NCBI RefSeq assembly: GCF_000445105.1
Contig: NZ_ATDP01000109.1
Span: forward strand, 62,001 to 126,000
DNA: 64,000 nucleotides
Direction of reading: 5' to 3'
DNA from: Sphingobium lactosutens DS20
Lineage (GTDB): Bacteria > Pseudomonadota > Alphaproteobacteria > Sphingomonadales > Sphingomonadaceae
Under the pieces are notes generated by a model. The model saw only the letters and a list, made by a program, of their open reading frames with translations, was not told the origin of the DNA and did not search any database. Positions 33,330 through 41,889 of the stretch are shown one piece after another (position 1 is the stretch's first letter; every line of letters begins with the position of its first letter). The translations under genes and the position numbers were made by a program.

Positions 33330-34939
33330 CCGGTTGGCAACAGCATCTCATCATCGCCCCGGTCATCCTGCCTATCCTCGTGGGGGCCTTGCTGCTCGCG
33401 TTCGACGAGCGGCGTCGGTCGGTCAAGCGTGCGCTGAGCTTCGGCACGACCGCCGCCCTCATCGGGATCGCCGCCCTGCTGCTCGCGCAGGTGGATGGCC
33501 GCTTCGGCGCGGACGGCACTCCTCAGGCCTATCTGCTGGGCAACTGGCCGGCGCCGTTCGGCATCGTGCTCGTCGCTGACCGGCTGTCCGCGCTGATGTT
33601 GCTGCTCACGGCGGTGCTGGGCTTCACGGCGCTGTTCTATGCGATGGCACGCTGGGACCGCTCCGGCCCGCGGTTCCATGTGCGGTTCCTGCTGTTGCTC
33701 GCTGGCGTCAACGGTGCGTTCCTGACCGGCGACATCTTCAATCTCTTTGTTTTCTTCGAGGTGCTGCTGGCCGCCTCCTACGGTCTTATCCTGCACGGAG
33801 CGGGGGCGGAGCGAACCAAGGCCAGCCTCCACTACATCACGATCAATATTGCCACTTCGCTCCTGTTCCTAATCGGGATCGCGCTGATCTACGGAGTCAC
33901 AGGCACGCTCAACATGGCGGACCTTGCCGCACGCGTTCCGCTTGTGCCTCCGCAGGACCTGGGCTTGCTCGAGGCAGGCACCGCGATCCTCGGCGTGGCT
34001 TTCCTGGTCAAATCAGGCATCTGGCCCTTGAGCTTCTGGCTGCCTCGCACCTATGCTGCGGCGGCGCCGCCGGTGGCGGCGATCTTCGCGATCATGACCA
34101 AGGTCGGCGTCTATATCATCCTGCGCCTTACATCGCTTCTGTTCGGTGAAGCATCCGGCATGGCCGCGGGCTTCGCCGGGGAGTGGCTCATATGGTCCGG
34201 TTTCGCGACGATGCTGTTCGGCACGCTCGGCATCCTGGCGACGCGCACGCTCACTCGAGTCGCGGGTCATTATGTGCTGGTGTCATCAGGGACTTTGCTC
34301 GCTGCGATCGGCATTGGCGGCGAGGCGCTGACGGCTGCCCTGCTCTTCTATCTCGTCAGCTCTACCCTCGCTGTCGGCGCGCTCTATCTCATCATCGAGC
34401 CGGTCGAACGCAATGCCGATGAGGAAGACATGATCATGGGCGTGGCCGAGCCCGTGTTCGACGACGAGTACACCGGCGCGGTTGTGGAGGAAGAGTCCGA
34501 GGCGGGCGTGGTCATTCCCGGCACCATCGCGATCCTGGGCGGCGGCTTCATTTTCTGCACGCTTCTGCTTGCGGGTCTGCCGCCGCTTTCCGGCTTCATC
34601 GCCAAGTTCGCCATCATCGATGCCCTGTTCGACGGGCGCATCACTGCCACGACCTGGATCCTGATCGCTCTCATCATCCTCTCGGGCCTGTCCACTCTGG
34701 TTGCGATGACCCGCGCCGGGATCGACCTGCTCTGGACACCTGGGGAGGATGCCCCGTCGCGCCTCAGCGTGGTCGAAGTCGTGCCGATCGGGTTCCTCCT
34801 TGCGGCCTGCCTCGCGCTGATGGTCGGAGCAGGCCCGCTTTTCCGCTACATGGAAGCTACTGCTGGAGGTCTTGCTCAACCCTCATCGTACATCGAGGCT
34901 GTCCGCTTTGCGCCGCGCGCCCGGGAGACGGAACCTTGA
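33326..34939 (+). CDS. mrpD: Mrp antiporter subunit D (NuoN/M-like)
   Basis: This 537-residue protein has about 14 membrane helices and is homologous to NuoM/N. It shows NGAFLTGDIFNLFVFFEVLL, FLVKSGIWPLSFWLPRTYAA and AAPPVAAIFAIMTKVGVY, with the conserved Glu in TM5 (FFEVLLAASYG) and Lys in TM7 (LVKSGIWP) of antiporter-like subunits. A cytoplasmic acidic loop (ERNADEEDMIMGVAEPVFDD) is as in other MrpD proteins. Confidence 0.94.
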   Translation: MTGWQQHLIIAPVILPILVGALLLAFDERRRSVKRALSFGTTAALIGIAALLLAQVDGRFGADGTPQAYLLGNWPAPFGIVLVADRLSALMLLLTAVLGFTALFYAMARWDRSGPRFHVRFLLLLAGVNGAFLTGDIFNLFVFFEVLLAASYGLILHGAGAERTKASLHYITINIATSLLFLIGIALIYGVTGTLNMADLAARVPLVPPQDLGLLEAGTAILGVAFLVKSGIWPLSFWLPRTYAAAAPPVAAIFAIMTKVGVYIILRLTSLLFGEASGMAAGFAGEWLIWSGFATMLFGTLGILATRTLTRVAGHYVLVSSGTLLAAIGIGGEALTAALLFYLVSSTLAVGALYLIIEPVERNADEEDMIMGVAEPVFDDEYTGAVVEEESEAGVVIPGTIAILGGGFIFCTLLLAGLPPLSGFIAKFAIIDALFDGRITATTWILIALIILSGLSTLVAMTRAGIDLLWTPGEDAPSRLSVVEVVPIGFLLAACLALMVGAGPLFRYMEATAGGLAQPSSYIEAVRFAPRARETEP

Positions 34940-35418
34940 GGCGGTTGCTTCCCCATCCCCTCCTCTCACTGGCCCTATTCGGCATGTGGGCGCTTCTAAC
35001 CGGCTTTTCGCCTGGTCATGCCGTCGTGGGCGCACTGGTTGCCTTCTTTGGCGGACAGGTCATGCGCAGGCTGTCTCCGGAACAGCCTCGCATCCGCTTC
35101 GGCCGGGCGATGGTCAAGCTGACCGCGCTCGTTGTCGCGGATATCATCCGCTCGAACATTGCCGTCGGCCGGATCGTCCTGTTCGGGCGCACCGACCGCC
35201 GGTCGGGCTTCATCGAGTTGCCGATCACGCTGCGCAGTCCCTACGCTCTTGCGGCGCTGGCGATCATCATCACTGCCACGCCGGGCACATTGTGGCTCCA
35301 GCACGACGCGCGGAACAATAGCGTCCTCATCCACGTGCTTGACCTCGTCGATGAGGACGAATGGAAGGCGCTCATCAAGACGCGCTACGAGGCCCTGTTG
35401 AGAGAGATTTTCGAATGA
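34936..35418 (+). CDS. mrpE: Mrp antiporter subunit E
   Basis: This 160-residue MnhE-family subunit has N-terminal membrane helices (LLSLALFGMWALLTGFSPG) and a soluble C-terminal half (HVLDLVDEDEWKALIKTRYE). The start is TTG at 34936, overlapping the mrpD stop; no ATG is available close by. It has no respiratory-complex homologue and is needed for full antiport in known Mrp systems. Confidence 0.9.
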   Translation: MRRLLPHPLLSLALFGMWALLTGFSPGHAVVGALVAFFGGQVMRRLSPEQPRIRFGRAMVKLTALVVADIIRSNIAVGRIVLFGRTDRRSGFIELPITLRSPYALAALAIIITATPGTLWLQHDARNNSVLIHVLDLVDEDEWKALIKTRYEALLREIFE

Positions 35419-35696
35419 GCACGCTCATCCTCGCATTCGCAATAACGCTCGCGCAGATCCTGCTTGGGCTGGCCATGGCCTGCGCCACCTTTCGCGTGCT
35501 GCGGGGACCGCGCGCGCAGGATCGGGTGCTGGGTGTCGATGCGCTCTACCTCGCAGGCATGTTGCTGCTTTTGACCTATGGCATCCAGACCGGGCGGACG
35601 CTGTTCTTCGAAGAGGCGCTGGTCATCGCGCTGCTGGGTTTCGCCGGCACCGTCGCACTCGCCAAATTCCTGATGCGTGGCGAGGTGATCGAATGA
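35415..35696 (+). CDS. mrpF: Mrp antiporter subunit F
   Basis: This 93-residue subunit has three transmembrane helices (STLILAFAITLAQILLGLAM, the conserved RVLRGPRAQDRVLGVDALYL, and EEALVIALLGFAGTVALAKF). The R-G-P-x-x-x-D-R motif is the MnhF signature. The ATG at 35415 overlaps the mrpE stop (ATGA). Confidence 0.92.
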   Translation: MSTLILAFAITLAQILLGLAMACATFRVLRGPRAQDRVLGVDALYLAGMLLLLTYGIQTGRTLFFEEALVIALLGFAGTVALAKFLMRGEVIE

Positions 35697-36034
35697 TCCA
35701 GGCCCCCGACCTTCCGCTATGGGCGGCGATCATCGTCGGTGTGTTCGTGCTGCTCGGCGCAACGATCACGCTGATCGGCGCGGTCGGTCTCTTGCGGCTG
35801 AAGAGCTTCTACGATCGGGTTCATGCGCCGACGCTGGGACCAACGCTCGGGACCGCTTCTATCCTGGTCGCATCGATCACCTGCTTTTCCGTGCTGCAAT
35901 CGAGACCCGTGATTCACGAAATCCTGATTGCGATCTTTGTCACAGTGACGACACCGGCCACACTCATGCTGCTGGGTCGCGCCGCCCTGTATCGCGATCG
36001 ACGTGCGGGCAGCGCCGATGTTCCGAAGGACTGA
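35693..36034 (+). CDS. mrpG: Mrp antiporter subunit G
   Basis: This 113-residue subunit has three transmembrane helices and the MnhG signature LLRLKSFYDRVHAPTLGPTL, followed by TVTTPATLMLLGRAALYRDR. It overlaps mrpF by ATGA and is the last gene of a complete A/B-C-D-E-F-G operon. The complex exports Na+ (or K+) in exchange for protons and supports pH and salt tolerance. Confidence 0.93.
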   Translation: MIQAPDLPLWAAIIVGVFVLLGATITLIGAVGLLRLKSFYDRVHAPTLGPTLGTASILVASITCFSVLQSRPVIHEILIAIFVTVTTPATLMLLGRAALYRDRRAGSADVPKD

Positions 36035-36050
36035 TGTGAGCCGGTAGATC

Positions 36051-36067
36051 CTGTGCGCTCCGCACAG
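36051..36067 (+). terminator. Hairpin after the mrp operon
   Basis: CTGTGCG-CTC-CGCACAG is a perfect 7-bp stem with a 3-nt loop, 16 bp after the mrpG stop. There is no T-run. The 167-bp gap holds no gene and also serves the end of the convergent MBL gene. Confidence 0.5.
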
Positions 36068-36201
36068 CTTCCGTTTCGAAAACGCAGATCATCAACCTCA
36101 ATTCTTCCTCTCGAACGGCGTCGGCGATGTGATGACCGGACGCCGCGTGCGAGCCATTTAGCAAGATGGAGGATTCCAGGAGCAGGAAGTCACACGCACG
36201 A

Positions 36202-37803
36202 TCAATCCGTCGTCGGGGTCGATTTCTCGAGTACAGAAGAAGTCAGTGCTTCCGACATGCGCCGGAGCGCCATCTCGCGACCATGCGCAGTCGGAATTTT
36301 CCGGAGTTCGGCCTGAAGATTAGCGAGGAGATCGGCGCAGCTGTTGCGCCAATCCGAGCCGGTCGCCGCACTCGCCTCAGGATTGGCAGCCCCCTCGAGG
36401 TTCGCCTTGACACCCGGAGCCAAGGCATAGCATTCGCCCATCTGCGGCACGATGATCGATTGCGCCAGGCTTCGCTCGGTAATCTCGGCGCTGAGCATAT
36501 CGACCGCATCCGCTTCCCCATGGGTTAGGAACAGGCTTCCCTCAATCGGCGCCCGATCCGCGAGCCAGGCGATAAGCCCATCCCGATCCGCATGGGCAGC
36601 ATAGCTTTCAAGCCGCCGGATCGAGGCCCGGACCGGTATCGTGCGCCCCCACATCCGCACGCGCCTGGCACCCTCCAGGATTGCGCGGCCGAGTGTGCCT
36701 GCAGACTGGAACCCCACGAACAGTATCGTAGAGTCCGGGCGGGGCAGATTATGCCGAAGATGATGACGAATGCGCCCGCCCTCGCACATTCCGGACGCAG
36801 CAAGGATGATCGCACCCGACACGTCGTTGAGCGCCATCGACTTATCGGCGGTCTCGACAAAATGAAAGGCGGGATGATCGAAAATCCTGCCCCGCCCCAG
36901 ATCCTCCAGCGCATCGGCATGGCTAGCGAATATCCGTGTTGCCTGACCCGCCAGTGGTGAATCGATATAGACCGGTACTCTAGCGATCCGGCCGGCATTG
37001 ATCAGGCTTGCGATGTCGAGCAACAGCTCCTGCGTGCGTTCGAGTGCGAACACCGGGACGACGAGATTGCCACCCCGTGCGAGCGCCAGTTTGATCTCCT
37101 GTTGAAGCAGCGTGCGGCGCTGCCGGATCGTGGGCTGGGCAAATGTCCGATCGCCATAAGTGCTTTCACACACCACATGGTCGAACCCGGCCGGCGCTTC
37201 GGGATCGGGATAGAAAGCCTTGTTCTCCGGTCCGAGGTCGCCGGAGAAGAGCAGCCGCAGATCGCCGATCGAGAGCTCGATCGAGGCGGATCCGAGAATA
37301 TGCGCCGCGTTCCAGAGCCGTGCCTGGATGCCTGGCGCCGGTTCGAACCATTGCCGCAAGGCCATGCCGCGCGCCAGGCGTACTGCACGCTCACCGTCGT
37401 TACCGGTGTATATCGGCTGTAACGGCAGCTCGCTCGCCCGGTCGGCACGCCGATTGCGCCGCGCTGTATCGCTCTCCTGAAGCCGGCCCGCGTCAGGCAG
37501 CACGACATCGAGAAGGTCCCGGGTCTGCGGCGTACACCAGACCGGACCGTCATAGCCGGCTGCAACGAGCCGGGGCAGCAAGCCGCAGTGATCGATATGC
37601 GCATGGGTTAAAAGAACCGCATCAATCTTCTTCAGGTCGAAAGCAAAGGCGCGATAGTTCAATGCCTCCAGGCTTCGCGATCCCTGGAAGAGCCCGCAAT
37701 CTATTAGGATGCGGCTTTCGCCGGCGGAGATTTCCATGCAGGAGCCGGTTACTGTGCGGCCGGCGCCGTGGAACGTTATCGTGACCGGCGGCTGTTCGTC
37801 CAT
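36202..37803 (-). CDS. Metallo-beta-lactamase/beta-CASP family hydrolase (RNA-processing type)
   Basis: This 533-residue protein has the MBL core with HxHxDH (LTHAHIDHCGLLPRLVAAGY), AHILGSASIELSIGDLRLLFSGDLG, then a beta-CASP domain (VPVFALERTQELLLDI, IYIDSP-like VPVYIDSPLAGQATRI, and ASGMCEGGRIRHHL). The RMMBL tail contains YAAHADRDGLIAWL and FLTHGEADAV. Such proteins are homologues of CPSF73/YSH1 nucleases and cleave RNA in the cases studied; the bacterial group in stress islands is uncharacterised. The ATG at 37803 has AGGACAGG upstream. It is followed upstream by a receiver-only gene on the same strand 112 bp away. Confidence 0.9.
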   Translation of the reverse strand: MDEQPPVTITFHGAGRTVTGSCMEISAGESRILIDCGLFQGSRSLEALNYRAFAFDLKKIDAVLLTHAHIDHCGLLPRLVAAGYDGPVWCTPQTRDLLDVVLPDAGRLQESDTARRNRRADRASELPLQPIYTGNDGERAVRLARGMALRQWFEPAPGIQARLWNAAHILGSASIELSIGDLRLLFSGDLGPENKAFYPDPEAPAGFDHVVCESTYGDRTFAQPTIRQRRTLLQQEIKLALARGGNLVVPVFALERTQELLLDIASLINAGRIARVPVYIDSPLAGQATRIFASHADALEDLGRGRIFDHPAFHFVETADKSMALNDVSGAIILAASGMCEGGRIRHHLRHNLPRPDSTILFVGFQSAGTLGRAILEGARRVRMWGRTIPVRASIRRLESYAAHADRDGLIAWLADRAPIEGSLFLTHGEADAVDMLSAEITERSLAQSIIVPQMGECYALAPGVKANLEGAANPEASAATGSDWRNSCADLLANLQAELRKIPTAHGREMALRRMSEALTSSVLEKSTPTTD

Positions 37804-37915
37804 ACCTGTCCTTTTCGACTCCTCGCGAAGACCCTTCCCGACAGCGTAGCCATCATGGCATCGACATTGAAGGCCATGGCCGGACGAGTTCAAGTGATGC
37901 GGTCATCGACCGGCT

Positions 37916-38335
37916 TCACGGCAGGGGAACGGGACGTCTTCCACCGTTGCCGATGAGCCGTGAAACGGTCTCGCTGAGAAAGTGCTCTCGCAGCGGCTTT
38001 TCCATGACACTGGCAAATCCCTGCCGCTGCGCCCGCTCAAGGAGCCGCGGCGAACAATAGGCGGAGACCAGAATAGCAGGCCCCTTCCAGCCGCGTTCGC
38101 GCAGTGCATCCAGCACCGCGATCCCGTCGAGCTCGGGCATGAGATAATCGGTGACCAGACAGGCGGCATCGAGCACATGCGCATCGGCCAGCATGGCCGT
38201 GCTCGAGGCGTAGGAGCGGACGTCATAGCCACGGGAGCGGAGAAGGAGTTGAACCGAGCGTCGGACGCCCGGATCGTCGTCCACAAGGGTGATGACCGGG
38301 TGAGGCGCCGGGTCTGCTACAATGTGCGTGTTCAT
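37916..38335 (-). CDS. Receiver-only response regulator
   Basis: This 139-residue FixJ-like receiver domain has no output domain. The acidic pocket is TLVDDDPGVRRSVQLLLRSR, the acceptor Asp63 lies in CLVTDYLMPELDG, the switch Ser in AILVSAY and the Lys in VMEKPLREHF. It aligns end to end with the receiver at 21710, which has Glu at the same position 63. The ATG at 38335 is chosen for AGGA 5 bp upstream. A TACGTA element lies about 71 bp before the start. With no output domain it may titrate phosphoryl groups or inhibit a kinase, as Caulobacter FixT does for FixL (inference). Confidence 0.87.
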   Translation of the reverse strand: MNTHIVADPAPHPVITLVDDDPGVRRSVQLLLRSRGYDVRSYASSTAMLADAHVLDAACLVTDYLMPELDGIAVLDALRERGWKGPAILVSAYCSPRLLERAQRQGFASVMEKPLREHFLSETVSRLIGNGGRRPVPLP

Positions 38336-38402
38336 ATCCATCCTGAAATACCAGCCAATGGGGCCGGGTCGGACAGATGACACGCACGCGAGACAATTGT
38401 CC

Positions 38403-38416
38403 TTACGTATTGGTCC
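38403..38416 (+). promoter_or_regulatory. FixJ-type box candidate upstream of the second receiver gene
   Basis: TTACGTATTGGTCC is a weaker version of the shared element. Its TACGTA core is centred 71 bp before the start codon at 38335, in the same orientation relative to its gene as the site before the other receiver. Confidence 0.4.
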
Positions 38417-38471
38417 GCGGTCGCGCGAGCCTGCGACGCGGTGGATATCCCATCATTGGGCGGCGGTTCGT

Positions 38472-39092
38472 TCAGTCGAGCGGAACTTGCAAGTCGGGGT
38501 CGGCTTTCGCCCTCGCGATTTGAAAAGCCGGGCGCTCCGCCACGCGCCGCAGATAAGCGCGGAGATTGGGGTAGGGAGACAAATCGAGCGTAATGAACGC
38601 CCTCATCGTGGTGAGCGGAAACATCGTCATGATGTCGGCGACGGTGAAATCTTCACCGGCCAGCCATTGGTGACCCTCAGCGAAATGCGCCTCCAAGGCC
38701 GCCAGGCTGCGTCCGGCGCGATCCTGCATGATTGCCGCCATGCCGCCCCCGTCCATAAGCATCATCATGCAGGGCATGAGCGAACCGTTGGCGAAATGAT
38801 ACCAATAGAGAAACCGCGCGAAATCGGGATGGTCGGCCTTGAGGGTCAGCCGCCCGTCGCCGTATCTGGCCACGATATAGTCGATGATCGCGCCGGATTC
38901 GGCGAGCGTCAGCGCGCCGTCGGTGATGACCGGAGCGGTGCCGGATGGATGCAGCGCCTTGTAAGCGGACGGCGCGAGCCGCGTGACGGGATCTCGATCG
39001 TAGCGCGCCAGTTCGAAGGGGATGGCCAGTTCCTCGCAGAGCCAGACAATCCGGTCCGACTGCGATATGCCAAGATGATGTACGGTCAGCAT
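38472..39092 (-). CDS. Glutathione S-transferase
   Basis: This 206-residue enzyme has an N-terminal thioredoxin-like domain (MLTVHHLGISQSDRIVWLCE, then GTAPVITDGALTLAESGAII with the cis-Pro and E-S glutathione motif) and an all-alpha C-terminal domain (WLAGEDFTVADIMTMFPLTT). It is the third gene after ohr and ohrR, 13 bp from ohrR, so it probably detoxifies peroxide-derived products with glutathione. Confidence 0.92.
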   Translation of the reverse strand: MLTVHHLGISQSDRIVWLCEELAIPFELARYDRDPVTRLAPSAYKALHPSGTAPVITDGALTLAESGAIIDYIVARYGDGRLTLKADHPDFARFLYWYHFANGSLMPCMMMLMDGGGMAAIMQDRAGRSLAALEAHFAEGHQWLAGEDFTVADIMTMFPLTTMRAFITLDLSPYPNLRAYLRRVAERPAFQIARAKADPDLQVPLD

Positions 39093-39105
39093 GAGGCTCT
39101 TCCGA

Positions 39106-39573
39106 TCATTCAGGATTTCCGGGGGACGCTCTGCGAAGCACCGAGACGAGTCCCCGAACCTGTTCCCGCAGCGCCGCGATGGCCGCTTCGTCTATTGCCA
39201 AGCCCTCCGACAACATCGCCGGGATCTTCTCGGCATCCGAACGAAGGCCGCGGCCCTTGCCCGTCAGGCCGATCAGCACGCGCCGTTCATCTTCGGCGTC
39301 GCGGGTACGGCTGATCAGCCCGGCGAGTTCCATCCGCTTGAGGAGCGGCGTCAACGTTCCGCTATCCAGGTGAAGCATGTCCCCGAGGGATCCGACCGTC
39401 TGGGGCGTATGCTTCCAGAGCACCAGCATCACCAGATATTGTGGATAGGTGAGGCCGAGTTCGCCGAGGATGGGACGGTACAGCCGGCTGAGCAGGTTGG
39501 AGGCTGCATAGAGCGGAAAGCAGACCTGCCGATCGAGGTCCAACGGATCTTCATCATTCGGCAGGTCCACCAT
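39106..39573 (-). CDS. ohrR: Organic hydroperoxide-sensing MarR-family repressor
   Basis: This 155-residue protein has the winged-helix MarR fold (YPQYLVMLVLWKHTPQTVGS, then LHLDSGTLTPLLKRMELAGL and DERRVLIGLTGKGRGL). The redox-sensing Cys is in DRQVCFPLYAASN near residue 18, the OhrR hallmark. The ATG at 39573 is preferred because GAGG lies 6 bp upstream; the ATG at 39579 is nearly adjacent to the ohr stop. OhrR leaves DNA when this Cys is oxidised by organic peroxides, switching on ohr and here also gst. Confidence 0.93.
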   Translation of the reverse strand: MVDLPNDEDPLDLDRQVCFPLYAASNLLSRLYRPILGELGLTYPQYLVMLVLWKHTPQTVGSLGDMLHLDSGTLTPLLKRMELAGLISRTRDAEDERRVLIGLTGKGRGLRSDAEKIPAMLSEGLAIDEAAIAALREQVRGLVSVLRRASPGNPE

Positions 39574-39581
39574 TCTCATCC

Positions 39582-40007
39582 TCAGTTGACCGACACCGCG
39601 ATGGCGACGTCGATATTGCTCTTCACCGCGTTCGAATAAGGGCAGACTGCATGGGCCTTGGCAACGATCTCTTCCGCTGCGGCCTGATCGAGACCCGTGA
39701 TCGTGACGTCGAGCGCCACCGTCAGCGCAAAACCGCCCGCGCCGTTCGGCAGCATCCCGACATCGGCCACGACGACGATATCGTCGTCCCTCACCTTCTC
39801 GGAAGCGGTCCTGGTCACATGGATAACGGCATTCTCGAAGCAGGCGGCATAGCCGGCGGCGAAAAGCTGCTCCGGATTGGTAGCGCCACCCTTTCCGCCG
39901 AGGGCCTTGGGAAGCGCCAGCGGCAGTTCGAGCAGACCGTCATCGCTCTTGACCGTTCCGGCGCGGCCGCCGACCGCTGTGACCTTCGTGCTGTATAGTG
40001 CGCTCAT
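39582..40007 (-). CDS. ohr: Organic hydroperoxide resistance protein (peroxiredoxin of the Ohr/OsmC family)
   Basis: This 141-residue OsmC-fold thiol peroxidase has catalytic Cys56 in AAGYAACFENAVIHV and resolving Cys122 in HAVCPYSNAVKSNIDV. The conserved Arg/Glu environment is also present (GRAGTVKSDDGLLELPLALP). It reduces fatty-acid hydroperoxides using lipoylated protein. It is the first gene of an ohr-ohrR-gst operon; GGAG precedes the ATG at 40007. The promoter carries an OhrR-like palindrome. Confidence 0.95.
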   Translation of the reverse strand: MSALYSTKVTAVGGRAGTVKSDDGLLELPLALPKALGGKGGATNPEQLFAAGYAACFENAVIHVTRTASEKVRDDDIVVVADVGMLPNGAGGFALTVALDVTITGLDQAAAEEIVAKAHAVCPYSNAVKSNIDVAIAVSVN

Positions 40008-40032
40008 CGTTAGCTCCATTTAATAAATGTGA

Positions 40033-40053
40033 CACAATTATATTGTGCGCAAT
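40033..40053. promoter_or_regulatory. Nested OhrR-type operator upstream of ohr
   Basis: CACAAT-TAT-ATTGTG (40033-40047) is a perfect palindrome. It overlaps a second one, ATTG-TGCG-CAAT (40042-40053), that shares a half-site. Known OhrR boxes are AT-rich with TACAATT/AATTGTA arms, and this lies 26-46 bp upstream of the ohr start. Confidence 0.7.
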
Positions 40054-40589
40054 CTTTCTTGTCAAGGCGTTCACTTTCGGATTGAGCGTGGGGCGAAAAA
40101 TGAGCGCAATGTCGCCGGAACGAGCCCGCTTCGGCGCGACATCGCAATTGGTTAATCCGCCAGCAACGGCAAAGAACCGGCTCGAGACCGGCGATACCCG
40201 CCAGAAACCCAAGGCTCTGGAGAAGCCACAACCTGGAAAGAAGGAGCAGTAGAGGGACGACGAGCGCTCCGAGCCACTGGCAGATCCCGGCTTCCACCCA
40301 AACGTTCGTGCGCAACATGAGCATCACACTCAGCGGGGCGACGATTGCGATCGGGTACGTATCCCAAGATTTGGCTTCGCCCTGATTCTGAGCCGACGAC
40401 CGCCTTGGGAGCGACAGCTCGCCATCGCACACCGGCGCGTCATACCGTGTCGCACAGTTTTGTTCGACGCTGATCAGCCAACCCGATATGAACCATCAGG
40501 GCAGACGCGCCTCATGCAGCGATTATCAGTATCAACAGCATTTAGATCGCTACCTTGCGCGGCGATGTTTGCCAGCGATGCTACCGAAA
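40054..40589. other. About 540-bp region between ohr and a TetR gene, no intact gene
   Basis: A minus-strand open frame ending in the ohr promoter encodes hydrophobic stretches (YPIAIVAPLSVML near 40350, VVPLLLLLSRLWLL near 40240) that faintly recall the membrane part of RND transporters, but key motifs are missing and no start signal is seen. It may be a decayed transporter fragment. GGGTACGTATCCC occurs at 40355-40367. Confidence 0.25.
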
Positions 40590-41234
40590 TCACACAAGGT
40601 CCGTCATCCGGGAACGGGGATCGGTTAACTCGCCGACTGCAACTGCCTCCTCTGGCCCGGGTCGGACATGCGGCGCGACGCCCAGCATGTCTTGAATTTC
40701 TGCCATGCGGTCGATCGAGATATCGTCCCCGTGTTCCAGCCACCACGCCAGGATCTCTAGCGTTCCCGATACGCAGAACACGACCCTCAGATCGTTCGGA
40801 ATCCGGCTATCCCGCTCTCCCGACCGTGCTGCAACTTCGCGCGCCTGCCGGATGAACTCTTTCTTCAGGACACTCGAAGCGCCTCCTGTCAGAAGCACCG
40901 TCCATATGGCTCGATGCTCCCGGACATAAGCGCACAACGCTCGTGAGGAGGCGCGACTATCGACACTGAAGAGAAGCGGCAGGGTCATCGCCAGCAATCG
41001 GCTGATCTCTTCGGCGGCGACGTCGTCCAGCAGCGCATCCTTGTCGGCATAGTGCCGGAAGAACGTAGCGTAGCTTACGTCCGCCTCAGCAGTAACATTG
41101 CGGATGGTCACTTCCTCCAGAGGTGCCATCTCGAGCAATTGGAGAAACGCACGTCTCAGCGCTTCGCGGGTCCGCGCCGAACGCGCGTTCCGTACGGGCG
41201 GACGCCCCGCATTCCGTTCCCGCTGAAGATCCAT
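40590..41234 (-). CDS. TetR/AcrR family regulator divergent from the P450 operon
   Basis: This regulator has about 214 residues. The N-terminal tail is basic (MDLQRERNAGRPPVRNARSA), followed by the TetR DNA-binding domain (LLEMAPLEEVTIRNVTAEAD, then VSYATFFRHYADKDALLDDV). The ATG at 41234 is chosen because the longer frame adds a non-family N-terminus. It is divergent from the ferredoxin-P450 operon with 290 bp between, and is probably its regulator. The inducer would be the pathway substrate, which is unknown. Confidence 0.87.
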   Translation of the reverse strand: MDLQRERNAGRPPVRNARSARTREALRRAFLQLLEMAPLEEVTIRNVTAEADVSYATFFRHYADKDALLDDVAAEEISRLLAMTLPLLFSVDSRASSRALCAYVREHRAIWTVLLTGGASSVLKKEFIRQAREVAARSGERDSRIPNDLRVVFCVSGTLEILAWWLEHGDDISIDRMAEIQDMLGVAPHVRPGPEEAVAVGELTDPRSRMTDLV

Positions 41235-41524
41235 TCTCGCTTCATCTCCAAGATCAAAACGGCCCCCTTCCCTCCCTGCATAGAGCGACGAGGAAGCCCG
41301 CACTCCTTTTGCCACGGAAAAAATTGCCAAACCTTCCTCCCAAGGGCGCATTCGCGTCATGCGGGGAACGAATTGCCCCAACATATATCAAAACGTCGAT
41401 CAATCGCCTCTAACATCGCCCCGGCGTTTTTCATGCCTAACTCGGACATAGCAGCGTTTGCCTCGATACTTCGGAAGCATATTGCGCCACTGTGTCTCAA
41501 TAAGCGGATGCTATGGGGTCTATC

Positions 41525-41842
41525 ATGCCGGAAGTTATCGTTACGACGCGGGAGGGGGAAACGCACACGGTAGGTGCGCCTATAGGGGTGAGCGTTATGG
41601 AAGCGATCCGGGACGGCGGCGTTGACGAGCTGCTGGCGCTTTGCGGCGGTGGCTGCGCGTGTGCGACCTGCCATGTCTATGTCGATCCGACGTCGGCCGA
41701 AACCATCCCGCCGATCAGCGAAGACGAGAACGATCTTCTCGACAGCTCGAGCCACCGCACTGACCGGTCTCGCCTCTCCTGCCAGATCCGCCTCGACGAC
41801 AGCCTTTCAGGGCTGCGCGTGACGGTTGCGCCCGAGGACTGA
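41525..41842 (+). CDS. [2Fe-2S] ferredoxin, P450 redox partner
   Basis: This 105-residue adrenodoxin/putidaredoxin-type ferredoxin has cluster ligands in CGGGCACATCHVYV and LSCQIRL, giving the C-x5-C-x2-C-xn-C pattern. It starts MPEVIVTTREGETHTVGAP; an ATG four codons upstream (41513) is possible. It lies 47 bp before the P450 gene and almost certainly feeds it electrons. No ferredoxin reductase is in the operon, so one must come from elsewhere. Confidence 0.94.
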   Translation: MPEVIVTTREGETHTVGAPIGVSVMEAIRDGGVDELLALCGGGCACATCHVYVDPTSAETIPPISEDENDLLDSSSHRTDRSRLSCQIRLDDSLSGLRVTVAPED

Positions 41843-41889
41843 ACCCCTTCGATCGATAGACCCGCATCCAAATATACAGGAAGCCAACC

